Positions 32,626 to 41,889 of a stretch of 64,000 nucleotides of DNA are shown here, piece by piece. The stretch is from Marinihelvus fidelis. Lineage in GTDB: Bacteria > Pseudomonadota > Gammaproteobacteria > Xanthomonadales > SZUA-36. The stretch is from NCBI RefSeq assembly GCF_008725655.1, contig NZ_VYXP01000008.1:1-64000 (forward strand), given 5' to 3'. Under the pieces are notes generated by a model. The model was given only the letters and a program-made list of their open reading frames with translations. It did not search any database and was not told where the DNA came from. How positions within the stretch are numbered: position 1 is the first letter of the stretch; every line of letters starts with the position of its first letter. Both the position numbers and the translations under genes were made by a program.

Positions 32626-33257
32626 TCATGGGAATCGAACTGCAGGTCATCCTGTTCTACCTGTTTTCCGCCATCCTGGTGGGCTCGGCCCTGGCGGTCA
32701 TCAGCTCGCGTAACCCGGTGTACTCGGCGCTGTTCCTGGTGCTGACGTTCTTCACCGCCGCGGCGTTGTGGATCCTGCTGCAGGTGGAGTTCCTGGCCGT
32801 CGTGCTGGTGGTGGTCTATGTCGGCGCCGTGATGGTGCTGTTCCTGTTCGTGGTGATGATGCTGGATATCAACCTGGTGCCGCTGAAGGAAGGCTTCGTG
32901 CGCTTCCTGCCGGTGGGCATCCTGGTGGCGCTGATCATGGCGTTCGAACTGCTGGCGGTGATGTGGACGCAGGGCCGCTTCGGCGAGGCCGCATACCCGA
33001 CGCCCGCCGACCGCGCCGCTGACTACAGCAATACCCAGGCGGTGGGCGAGCACCTGTACACCCAGTACCTGCTGCCGTTCGAGGTTGCCGGCGTCATCCT
33101 GCTGGTGGCCATCGTCGCGGCAACGGCCCTGACGCTGCGCCAGCGCAAGGGTTCGAAGACCCAGCAACCGGCGCGCCAGGTGCGCGTCAAGCGTGAAGAG
33201 CGGGTGCGACTGGTGAAAATGAAGTCCGAAGCGCCGAATTCCGGTGGAGGGTCCTGA
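32622..33257 (+). CDS. nuoJ: NADH-quinone oxidoreductase subunit J
   Basis: A membrane-arm subunit with five transmembrane helices. The 211-aa product has [17 protein letters not shown] and [17 protein letters not shown], characteristic of NuoJ. A basic cytoplasmic tail of about 40 residues ends in a Gly/Ser stretch. Start ATG at 32622 (MIMGIE); a second ATG two codons later is an alternative. Confidence 0.95.
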   Translation: MIMGIELQVILFYLFSAILVGSALAVISSRNPVYSALFLVLTFFTAAALWILLQVEFLAVVLVVVYVGAVMVLFLFVVMMLDINLVPLKEGFVRFLPVGILVALIMAFELLAVMWTQGRFGEAAYPTPADRAADYSNTQAVGEHLYTQYLLPFEVAGVILLVAIVAATALTLRQRKGSKTQQPARQVRVKREERVRLVKMKSEAPNSGGGS

Positions 33258-33260
33258 GCG

Positions 33261-33575
33261 ATGTTGACGTCCCTGACACTGGCGCATTACCTGACCCTGG
33301 GTGCCATCCTGATGAGCATCAGCCTGGCCGGCATCTTCCTGAACCGGAAGAACGTGCTCATCCTGCTGATGTGCATCGAGCTGATGCTGCTGGCGGTGAA
33401 CATGAACTTCGTCGCCTTCTCCCGTTACCTGGGCAACCTGGACGGCCAGGTGTTCGTATTCTTTATCCTGACCGTGGCCGCCGCAGAGGCCGCCATTGGC
33501 CTGGCTATCCTGGTGGTGCTGTTCCGTAACCGGCGCACCATCAACGTGGCCGAGCTGGACGACCTGAAGGGGTAG
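33261..33575 (+). CDS. nuoK: NADH-quinone oxidoreductase subunit K
   Basis: An MrpC-like membrane subunit in the proton-pumping arm. The 104-aa product has three helices and the family signature [19 protein letters not shown] with the buried Glu, then [18 protein letters not shown] with the second conserved Glu. It begins 3 nt after nuoJ. Confidence 0.97.
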   Translation: MLTSLTLAHYLTLGAILMSISLAGIFLNRKNVLILLMCIELMLLAVNMNFVAFSRYLGNLDGQVFVFFILTVAAAEAAIGLAILVVLFRNRRTINVAELDDLKG

Positions 33576-33584
33576 GGCAAGACC

Positions 33585-35585
33585 ATGGATATCAAGACCA
33601 TCCTGCTCCTGATTCCGCTGCTGCCGCTGGTCGGCGCGGCCGTTTCCGGGCTCCTTCGCAACCACGTGGGCCGTGCCGGCGCGCACTGGGTGACCATCCT
33701 GGCCGTGGCGGGCTCCTGCCTGTTGTCGTTCTGGGTGCTGTACCTGCAGATGTACGAGGGCCTGGAAACGCTCAATTACAGCGTCTACACCTGGATGGTG
33801 GTCGAGGGCGTCACCTTCGAGGTGGGCTTCCTGGTCGATCACCTGACTTCGCTGATGATGTGCGTGGTGACCTTCGTGTCGCTGATGGTGCATATCTACA
33901 CCATCGGCTACATGCACGATGACCCGGGCTACCAGCGCTTCTTCAGCTACATTAACCTGTTCACCTTCGCCATGCTGATGCTGGTGATGGCCAACAACTT
34001 CATGCAGCTGTTCTTCGGCTGGGAAGCCGTGGGCCTGGTGTCGTACCTGCTGATCGGCTTCTGGTTCAAGAAAGACACGGCCATCTTCGCCAATATGAAG
34101 GCCTTCCTGGTCAACCGCGTGGGTGACTTCGGTTTCCTGCTGGGTATCGCCGCGGTGCTGATGACCTTCGGCTCGCTGGACTACGCCACCGTGTTCGCGG
34201 CGGCCCCGGATGCGGCGGACGAAACCATCAGTGTCATTGGTGGCATGGAATGGGGACTGCTGACCTTTATCTGCGTGTGCCTGTTCATCGGCGCCATGGG
34301 TAAATCCGCGCAGGCGCCGCTGCACGTGTGGCTGCCCGATTCCATGGAAGGCCCGACGCCCATTTCCGCATTGATCCATGCCGCGACCATGGTCACGGCC
34401 GGCATCTTCATGGTGGCGCGCATGTCGCCGCTGTTCGAGTTGTCCGACGCGGCGCTGAGCTTTGTCATGCTGATCGGCGCGTTCACGGCCTTCTTCATGG
34501 GCCTGATCGGTGTCGTGCAGAACGACATCAAGCGCGTGGTGGCCTACTCGACCCTGTCGCAGCTGGGCTACATGACCGTGGCGCTGGGTGTGTCCGCTTA
34601 CTCCGCGGCCATCTTCCACCTGATGACGCACGCCTTCTTCAAGGCGTTGCTGTTCCTGGGCGCCGGCTCGGTGATCATCGCCATGCATCACCAGCAGGAC
34701 ATGCGCTACATGGGCGGCCTGCGCAAGTACATGCCGGTGACCTGGATCACCGCGTGGCTGGGTACGCTGGCGCTGGTGGGCTTCCCGTTCTTCGCCGGTT
34801 TCTACTCCAAGGACGCCATTATCGAGGTGGTGCACCTGTCCGAGCGCTTTGGCGCCGGTGTGACCTACTGGCTGGTCGTGGCAGGTGTATTCGTCACCGC
34901 GCTGTACAGTTTCCGCCTGCTGTACCTGACCTTCCACGGCAAGGAGAAGTTCGAGGTCGTCGAAGGCGCCGACCCGCACGCGCACCTGCCGGACGGGCAA
35001 CTGGCGCACAAGCCGCATGAGTCACCGCTGGTGGTGACGATCCCGCTGATCCTGCTGGCGATTCCGTCGGTCGTCATCGGCTGGCTGACCATCGAGCCGG
35101 TGCTGTTTGGCGGCTGGCTGTCGGACGCCATTCACGTGGCCGAGGGCAACGACGTGGTCGCGGAGCTGGGTCATCACTTCCACGGCGCCACGGCCATGGC
35201 CATCCACGGCGTGCAGACCGTGCCGTTCTGGCTGATGCTGGCCGGCTTCGCCGTCGCCACGCTGATCTGGAAGTTCCGCCCGGGCATCGCCGCCGCGGCG
35301 AAGTCACGGCTGTCAGGCATCTACACGCTGCTGGACCACAAGTACTACTTCGACGAGTTCAACCAGAAGGTTTTCGCCAACGGTTCGGTCCGGCTGGGCA
35401 ACGGGCTGTGGAAGAAGGCCGACGCCGGCTTTATCGACGGCATCCTGGTGAACGGCTCGGCCAAGCTGGTGGGCAAGGTCGCCGCTCTGGTGCGCCGCTG
35501 GCAGACAGGTTTCCTTTATGACTACGCGTTCTCGATGATTATCGGACTGATTGCCATTCTCGGCGTCTGGGTGGTGCTGCGATGA
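33585..35585 (+). CDS. nuoL: NADH-quinone oxidoreductase subunit L
   Basis: NuoL is the distal antiporter-like proton pump with the long lateral helix. The 666-aa protein has about 16 helices, with FFGWEAVGLVSYLLIGFW, APLHVWLPDSMEGPTPISAL, MVTAGIFMVAR and DIKRVVAYSTLSQLGYM, all core motifs including the conserved Lys and Glu. It overlaps nuoM by 4 nt. Confidence 0.97.
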   Translation: MDIKTILLLIPLLPLVGAAVSGLLRNHVGRAGAHWVTILAVAGSCLLSFWVLYLQMYEGLETLNYSVYTWMVVEGVTFEVGFLVDHLTSLMMCVVTFVSLMVHIYTIGYMHDDPGYQRFFSYINLFTFAMLMLVMANNFMQLFFGWEAVGLVSYLLIGFWFKKDTAIFANMKAFLVNRVGDFGFLLGIAAVLMTFGSLDYATVFAAAPDAADETISVIGGMEWGLLTFICVCLFIGAMGKSAQAPLHVWLPDSMEGPTPISALIHAATMVTAGIFMVARMSPLFELSDAALSFVMLIGAFTAFFMGLIGVVQNDIKRVVAYSTLSQLGYMTVALGVSAYSAAIFHLMTHAFFKALLFLGAGSVIIAMHHQQDMRYMGGLRKYMPVTWITAWLGTLALVGFPFFAGFYSKDAIIEVVHLSERFGAGVTYWLVVAGVFVTALYSFRLLYLTFHGKEKFEVVEGADPHAHLPDGQLAHKPHESPLVVTIPLILLAIPSVVIGWLTIEPVLFGGWLSDAIHVAEGNDVVAELGHHFHGATAMAIHGVQTVPFWLMLAGFAVATLIWKFRPGIAAAAKSRLSGIYTLLDHKYYFDEFNQKVFANGSVRLGNGLWKKADAGFIDGILVNGSAKLVGKVAALVRRWQTGFLYDYAFSMIIGLIAILGVWVVLR

Positions 35586-37090
35586 TGCCGTTACTCAGCC
35601 TGCTGATCTGGGTGCCCATCCTGGGCGGCGTTGCGGCGCTGGCCGCCGGCGATTCCCGCCCGCAGATGGCGAAGTGGATCTCGCTGCTGGCCACGCTGGT
35701 CACGCTGGCGCTGTGCATCCCGCTGTACACCGGCTTCGATGGCGCCTCGGCGGCCATGCAGTTCGAAGAGTCACGGCCGTGGATCAGTGCTTTCAACGTC
35801 AATTACCACCTGGGCGTGGACGGTTTCTCCGTGCCGCTGATCCTGCTGACCGCGTTCTTCGGTCCGCTGGTGGTCATTGCTGGCTGGGAAGTCATTCGCG
35901 ACAAGGTCCACCAGTACATGGCGTCCTTCCTGATCATGGAAGGCCTGATGGTGGGCGTGTTCTCGGCGCTGGACGGCCTGCTGTTCTACGTCTTCTTCGA
36001 GGCCATGCTGATCCCGATGTTCCTGGTGATCGGCATCTGGGGTGGGCCGCGGCGTGTTTACGCGACCATCAAGTTCTTCCTCTACACCTTCCTCGGCTCG
36101 GTGTTCATGCTGATCGGCATTATCTACCTGTACCTGCAGGCCGGTAGCTGGGCGATCACTGACTGGCACGCGCTGCCACTGTCGATGGTCGAGCAGAAGT
36201 GGATCTTCCTGGGGCTGTTCGCCGCTTTCGCGGTGAAGATCCCGATGTGGCCGGTGCACACCTGGTTGCCGGATGCGCACGTCGAGGCACCCACGGGTGG
36301 CTCGGTGATCCTGGCCGCCATCATGCTGAAGATCGGTGGCTACGGCTTTATCCGCTTTAGCCTGCCGATCACCCCGGACGCCGCCGCCGCGCTGGACTGG
36401 CTGGTCATCGCCTTCTCACTGGTCGCCATCGTCTACATCGGCTTCGTGGCGCTGGTGCAGCAGGACATGAAGAAGCTGATCGCCTACTCGTCGATTTCGC
36501 ACATGGGCTTCGTCACCCTGGGCCTGTTTATCGCCTTCGCCATTTACCGCAACAGCGGTGGCACCCAGGGTGCCGGCCTGGGCGTGGAAGGCGCGATGGT
36601 GCAGATGGTGTCGCACGGCTTCATTTCCGGCGCGCTGTTCCTGTGCGTGGGCGTGTTGTACGACCGCGTCCACAGCCGCGAGATTTCGGCCTATGGCGGC
36701 GTGGCCAACACCATGCCGTGGTTCGCCTTCTTCGCCGTGTTGTTCCTGATGGCCAACTCAGGCCTGCCGGGCACCAGCGGGTTTGTTGGCGAGTTCATGG
36801 TCATCCTGGCGTCATTCCAGGCCAACTTCTGGTTTGCCGCGCTGGCCGGCCTGACCCTGATCCTGGGTGCGGCCTACAGCCTGTGGCTGGTGAAGCGGGT
36901 GATCTTCGGCGCCGTCGCCAACAAGGACGTCGCCGCGCTGCAGGACATCAACGGCCGCGAGGCCCTGGTGCTGACCACGCTGGCGATCGCCGTGGTCGGC
37001 ATGGGTGTCTGGCCGTTCCCGGTCGTGGACATGATGCATGCCTCGGTGGACCAGCTGCTGGCCCACATTATCCAGAGCAAGTTGAACTAG
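35582..37090 (+). CDS. nuoM: NADH-quinone oxidoreductase subunit M
   Basis: NuoM is an antiporter-like proton-pumping subunit. The 502-aa protein has FYVFFEAMLIPMFLVIGIWG with the conserved Glu, FLPDAHVEAP-type WLPDAHVEAPTGGSVILA, and DMKKLIAYSSISHMGFV. The ATG overlaps nuoL (ATGA-type, 4 nt) and nuoN follows after 21 nt. Confidence 0.97.
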   Translation: MMPLLSLLIWVPILGGVAALAAGDSRPQMAKWISLLATLVTLALCIPLYTGFDGASAAMQFEESRPWISAFNVNYHLGVDGFSVPLILLTAFFGPLVVIAGWEVIRDKVHQYMASFLIMEGLMVGVFSALDGLLFYVFFEAMLIPMFLVIGIWGGPRRVYATIKFFLYTFLGSVFMLIGIIYLYLQAGSWAITDWHALPLSMVEQKWIFLGLFAAFAVKIPMWPVHTWLPDAHVEAPTGGSVILAAIMLKIGGYGFIRFSLPITPDAAAALDWLVIAFSLVAIVYIGFVALVQQDMKKLIAYSSISHMGFVTLGLFIAFAIYRNSGGTQGAGLGVEGAMVQMVSHGFISGALFLCVGVLYDRVHSREISAYGGVANTMPWFAFFAVLFLMANSGLPGTSGFVGEFMVILASFQANFWFAALAGLTLILGAAYSLWLVKRVIFGAVANKDVAALQDINGREALVLTTLAIAVVGMGVWPFPVVDMMHASVDQLLAHIIQSKLN

Positions 37091-37111
37091 TCGTGTTAAC
37101 AGGCCCTAACA

Positions 37112-38557
37112 ATGAATAAAGCGGAAATGCTGCTGGCGGCGCCCGAACTCCTGGTCCTGGTCATGGCCTGCGTGGTCATGTGCGTGGACGTGTTCCTGCG
37201 CGAAGAGCGTCGCGGAATCATCCACATGCTGGCCGTGCTGACGCTGGTCTTCGCCGCGATCATCACGTTGCGGCAGGATGCCGGCATCCCGTCCAAGGAG
37301 GTCGAGTACGCGTTCAACGGCGTGTTCGTGCGCGACTACATGGGCGACCTGCTGAAGCTGTTCGCCTACGGCACGCTGGCGCTGGTGTTCACATACTCCA
37401 AGGCCTTCCTGCGCAACAACAACCTGTTCCGCGCCGATTTCTACACGCTCAGCCTGTTCTCGCTGCTGGGCGCGATGCTGATGATCTCCGGCAACAGCCT
37501 GATCATGGTGTACCTGGGCCTGGAGCTGACGTCGCTGGCGTCCTACGCCCTGGTGGCCTTCAACCGGGATTCCCGAGATGGCTCGGAAGCGGCGATGAAG
37601 TACTTCGTCCTGGGCTCCATGGCCTCGGGCCTGCTGCTCTATGGCATGTCGATGATCTACGGCGCGACCGGCACATTGGCGTTGCCGGACATTGCCGAGG
37701 CGCTGGCCACCAGCGGTACCGATAACCTGGTCCTGGTGTTTGGCATGGTCTTCCTGGTGGTGGGTATCGCCTTCAAGCTGGGTGTGGTGCCGTTCCACAT
37801 GTGGGTGCCCGATGTCTACCAGGGCGCACCCCTGGCGGCGACGCTGTTCATTTCCACGGTGCCCAAGCTGGCCGCGTTCGCGATGGCCTACCGGCTGCTG
37901 GTGTCCGGCATGGCGCCGTTACATGGCGACTGGCTGCAGATGCTGGCATTCCTTTCCGTGGCGTCGATCATCATTGGTAACCTGGCCGCGATCATGCAGA
38001 CCAACATTCGTCGCATGCTGGCCTATTCCACCATCTCCCACATGGGTTTCGTGCTGCTGGGCATGCTTCCGGGTACGGCGACGGGTTATGGCGCGTCCCT
38101 GTTCTACATCATCGTCTATGCGCTGATGTCGGCGGCGGCCTTCGGCATGCTGATCCTGCTCTCCGGCAAGGGCCATGATGTCCAGGACCTGGATGACCTG
38201 AAAGGCCTGAACCGTCACAACGGCTGGTTTGCGGCGATCATGGCCATGGTCATGTTTTCCATGGCCGGTGTGCCGCCACTGGTGGGCTTCTTCGCCAAGT
38301 GGCTGGTCATCGAGGCCGTGCTGCAGGCCGGCCTGACCTGGGTCGCCATCACCGCGGTGGTGTTCTCCGTGATCGGCGCGTTCTACTACCTGCGCGTGGT
38401 CAAGATCATGTACTTCGACGAGGCGCCGGGCGAGGCCGTGCACGACGGGCCGGTGGACTTCACCGCGGCCATCTCCCTGAACGGCCTGCTGATGCTGGCA
38501 CTGGGCCTGTTCTCCGGCGGCCTGATCACGCTCTGCGTGACCAGCTTCACGGCCTGA
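37112..38557 (+). CDS. nuoN: NADH-quinone oxidoreductase subunit N
   Basis: NuoN is the third antiporter-like subunit and the last gene of the complex I operon. The 481-aa product has MVYLGLELTSLASYALVAF, PFHMWVPDVYQGAPL and NIRRMLAYSTISHMGFVLLG, with the conserved Glu and Lys residues. No intrinsic terminator is visible after its stop; an unrelated accessory gene begins 28 nt later. Confidence 0.97.
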   Translation: MNKAEMLLAAPELLVLVMACVVMCVDVFLREERRGIIHMLAVLTLVFAAIITLRQDAGIPSKEVEYAFNGVFVRDYMGDLLKLFAYGTLALVFTYSKAFLRNNNLFRADFYTLSLFSLLGAMLMISGNSLIMVYLGLELTSLASYALVAFNRDSRDGSEAAMKYFVLGSMASGLLLYGMSMIYGATGTLALPDIAEALATSGTDNLVLVFGMVFLVVGIAFKLGVVPFHMWVPDVYQGAPLAATLFISTVPKLAAFAMAYRLLVSGMAPLHGDWLQMLAFLSVASIIIGNLAAIMQTNIRRMLAYSTISHMGFVLLGMLPGTATGYGASLFYIIVYALMSAAAFGMLILLSGKGHDVQDLDDLKGLNRHNGWFAAIMAMVMFSMAGVPPLVGFFAKWLVIEAVLQAGLTWVAITAVVFSVIGAFYYLRVVKIMYFDEAPGEAVHDGPVDFTAAISLNGLLMLALGLFSGGLITLCVTSFTA

Positions 38558-38585
38558 CCCGGACCGTCCGGGCGCGGTGCCGCGC

Positions 38586-39419
38586 ATGCCATCCAGGGTC
38601 CTGCTGCACATCGGCCTGCACAAGACGGCCACCACGTCCATCCAGGATTACCTGCAGGCCAACCAGGCGGCGCTGGCCGCCGCCGGTGTCGGCTACGTGG
38701 GTCGAAAACAATGGCGCGCCGGGGCGGCGCCAGGCAAGCATTCCGGGCAGCGACTGAAAGGTTGGATGGCTTCTTGCAAGGAGCCGGTTCTCATGTTGTC
38801 GGAAGAGAACCTGATCGGGGTGCCCAGGGATTTTTCCGTTGGGCGAGTCTACCCTCGTGCCCGGAAGCGAATTCGCTCGCTTCTCGGGGTTACCGGTGAA
38901 TTGCCCGTCGACCTGGTACTGGTGCTGCGGAATCCGGCCCGGTTCCTGGTGTCCATTTACTGCGAGTACGTGCGCAATAACCATTACGTTCCGGTTGAAT
39001 CGTTCCTTGGCCAGCATGACCTGCGTGAGTTTTCGTGGCGGCAGGTATTCGACTGGCTGACCGACCTGCCTGAGCAGGTTCGGGTGCATCTCATCCCGTT
39101 CGAGCCCGAGTTTGGCGGTGGCGTTGATCGTATTGTCGGGCAACTGCTTGATTGTGCCGGTGTTGATCGGTCATCGTTGTCCGCATTCCCGGGGCAGAAA
39201 TCACGTTCTTCCTATAGCGCGGAGGAGATCGCCGCGGCCGCCGAGCTGGCTCGACGGGCGGACGCCGAGACCGCCAGCGCGTTTCTACGAATGCTGGACC
39301 AGCAGGGGCGGCGCTTTGGTGATACCACGTTTACGCCCATTTCGTCCCGGCGGGTCGCACAACTGACCGAACGTTACCATCGGGACCTGCTTGACATGGG
39401 GGCGTGGGCCGGGCGCTGA
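38586..39419 (+). CDS. Sulfotransferase-like P-loop protein
   Basis: The protein is predicted to transfer sulfate from PAPS to an unknown acceptor. The 277-aa product starts with RVLLHIGLHKTATTSIQDYL, in which HKTATTS (residues 12-18) fits the 5'-phosphosulfate-binding loop of bacterial sulfotransferases. LVLRNPARFLVSIY (about 115-130) resembles the 3'-phosphate-binding segment. I chose ATG 38586; a GTG at 38577 would add three residues, and neither has a clear Shine-Dalgarno. It sits alone between the nuo operon and the initiator tRNA, in DNA with more A/T-rich codons than its neighbours, which suggests an acquired gene. The acceptor cannot be inferred. Confidence 0.75.
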   Translation: MPSRVLLHIGLHKTATTSIQDYLQANQAALAAAGVGYVGRKQWRAGAAPGKHSGQRLKGWMASCKEPVLMLSEENLIGVPRDFSVGRVYPRARKRIRSLLGVTGELPVDLVLVLRNPARFLVSIYCEYVRNNHYVPVESFLGQHDLREFSWRQVFDWLTDLPEQVRVHLIPFEPEFGGGVDRIVGQLLDCAGVDRSSLSAFPGQKSRSSYSAEEIAAAAELARRADAETASAFLRMLDQQGRRFGDTTFTPISSRRVAQLTERYHRDLLDMGAWAGR

Positions 39420-39439
39420 AACATTTCCCGAATCGGTGC

Positions 39440-39468
39440 TTGAAAAACACAAGACGAGTCCGTATCAT
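39440..39468 (+). promoter_or_regulatory. Sigma-70 promoter of the tRNA-fMet/rimP-nusA-infB cluster
   Basis: TTGAAA (39440-39445), a 17-bp spacer and TATCAT (39463-39468) form a good promoter 15 bp before the tRNA. The bases just after the -10 are C-rich (TCCCCACC), a GC-rich discriminator of the kind found at stringently controlled stable-RNA promoters. Confidence 0.75.
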
Positions 39469-39483
39469 TCCCCACCTTGCTGA

Positions 39484-39560
39484 TGCGGGGTGGAGCAGTC
39501 TGGCAGCTCGTCGGGCTCATAACCCGAAGGTCGCAGGTTCGAATCCTGCCCCCGCTACCA
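39484..39560 (+). tRNA. Initiator tRNA-fMet (anticodon CAT), CCA encoded
   Basis: The cloverleaf is complete: acceptor TGCGGGG with CCCCGCT, anticodon loop CTCATAA (anticodon CAT), and T-arm GTTCGAA. Two hallmarks make it the initiator: three consecutive G-C pairs in the anticodon stem (GGG/CCC) and an unpaired 1-72 position. The mismatch here is U1-U72, where E. coli has C1-A72. It precedes rimP-nusA-infB, matching metY in the E. coli metY-rimP-nusA-infB operon. Confidence 0.95.
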
Positions 39561-39566
39561 AGTTTT

Positions 39567-39591
39567 AAAAGGGCCCAGCAGGGCCCTTTTT
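39567..39591 (+). terminator. Intrinsic terminator after tRNA-fMet
   Basis: GGGCCC (39571-39576) pairs with GGGCCC (39581-39586) around loop AGCA. The stem can extend with AAAA/TTTT and is followed by five T residues. It lies 7 nt after the CCA end. Some readthrough into rimP would be expected, as known for E. coli metY. Confidence 0.85.
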
Positions 39592-39759
39592 GTTAACGCC
39601 GGTTGACGAGCACCGGCGGAGTTGTGAAAACGACCATCTGAACCGAAATGGATTTGCGATGAAATAAGGCAACCGCATCGACCTTTCACCTGGATTGGCG
39701 AACTGGCTTTATTCGGGTGTCTGGGACGGTCCCCCATGTTTCGCGGGATCGGCGTTTGC

Positions 39760-39780
39760 GGGGCTTCATGCCCCTTTTTT
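39760..39780 (+). terminator. Second terminator-like hairpin upstream of rimP
   Basis: GGGGC (39760-39764) pairs with GCCCC (39770-39774) across TTCAT and is followed by six T residues (39775-39780). It ends 39 nt before the rimP start, so it would act as an attenuator on any transcript entering rimP. The 170 nt between it and the first terminator contain no gene; a TTGGCG/TTTATT pair near 39695 is too weak to call a promoter. Confidence 0.7.
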
Positions 39781-39819
39781 ATGCGCGCCATTCGGGGTGG
39801 CGATTGACGGAGAATGATC

Positions 39820-40299
39820 ATGGCGACCCAGGACAGGCTTAACGCGTTGCTGCAACCGCTGGTTGAAGGCCTGGGATATGAATTCGTGGGGCTGGAGTAC
39901 GCAGGTAACCCGAAACAGTCGGTGCTGCGAATCTATATCGATTCGGGCGAGGGTGTTGGCCTGTCGGACTGCGAATTCGTCAGCCGCGAAGTCGCCGCCA
40001 TGCTGGACGTCGAGGATCCCATCAGCGGCCAGTACAACCTGGAGGTGTCATCGCCGGGCCTGGACCGCCCCCTGTTCACCGCGGAGCAGTACAACCGCTT
40101 CGCCGGCCAGGAGGCCAAGGTGACCACGTTCGCGCCGGAAGCGGGGCGACGCAAGTTCAAGGGCCGCATCGACAGCCACGATGGTGAGACGCTGACGATG
40201 CAGGTGGATGGAGAAACGGTCGAGCTGCGGTTCGACAACATAGCCAAGGCACGACTGGTGCCGGACTACGATGCCCTGATGGCATCGGGAAAGAAGTGA
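39820..40299 (+). CDS. rimP: Ribosome maturation factor RimP
   Basis: RimP assists 30S subunit maturation. The 159-aa protein has the family segments GLGYEFVGLEYAG, LRIYIDSGEGVGLSDCEFVSREVAAMLDVEDP (in part) and YNLEVSSPGLDRPLFT. Two ATGs are available at 39814 and 39820. GGAG at 39809-39812 is 1 nt from the first but 7 nt from the second, so 39820 (MATQDRLN) is preferred. Confidence 0.96.
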   Translation: MATQDRLNALLQPLVEGLGYEFVGLEYAGNPKQSVLRIYIDSGEGVGLSDCEFVSREVAAMLDVEDPISGQYNLEVSSPGLDRPLFTAEQYNRFAGQEAKVTTFAPEAGRRKFKGRIDSHDGETLTMQVDGETVELRFDNIAKARLVPDYDALMASGKK

Positions 40300-40332
40300 G
40301 CGACGAGGCTCTGAGACGGGGTTCAAACGAAC

Positions 40333-41856
<1,524 letters not shown>

Positions 41857-41889
41857 GCAGGCCGGGCATCGCCCAGGCAGGAGCAAGAT

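Noticed and set aside
32511-35018. 835-aa open frame antisense to nuoJ-nuoL, rich in His, Gln and Asp
   Set aside because: It lies fully antisense to three certain complex I genes. Its composition is the usual mirror of GC-rich codon bias, and it has no start signal or domain.
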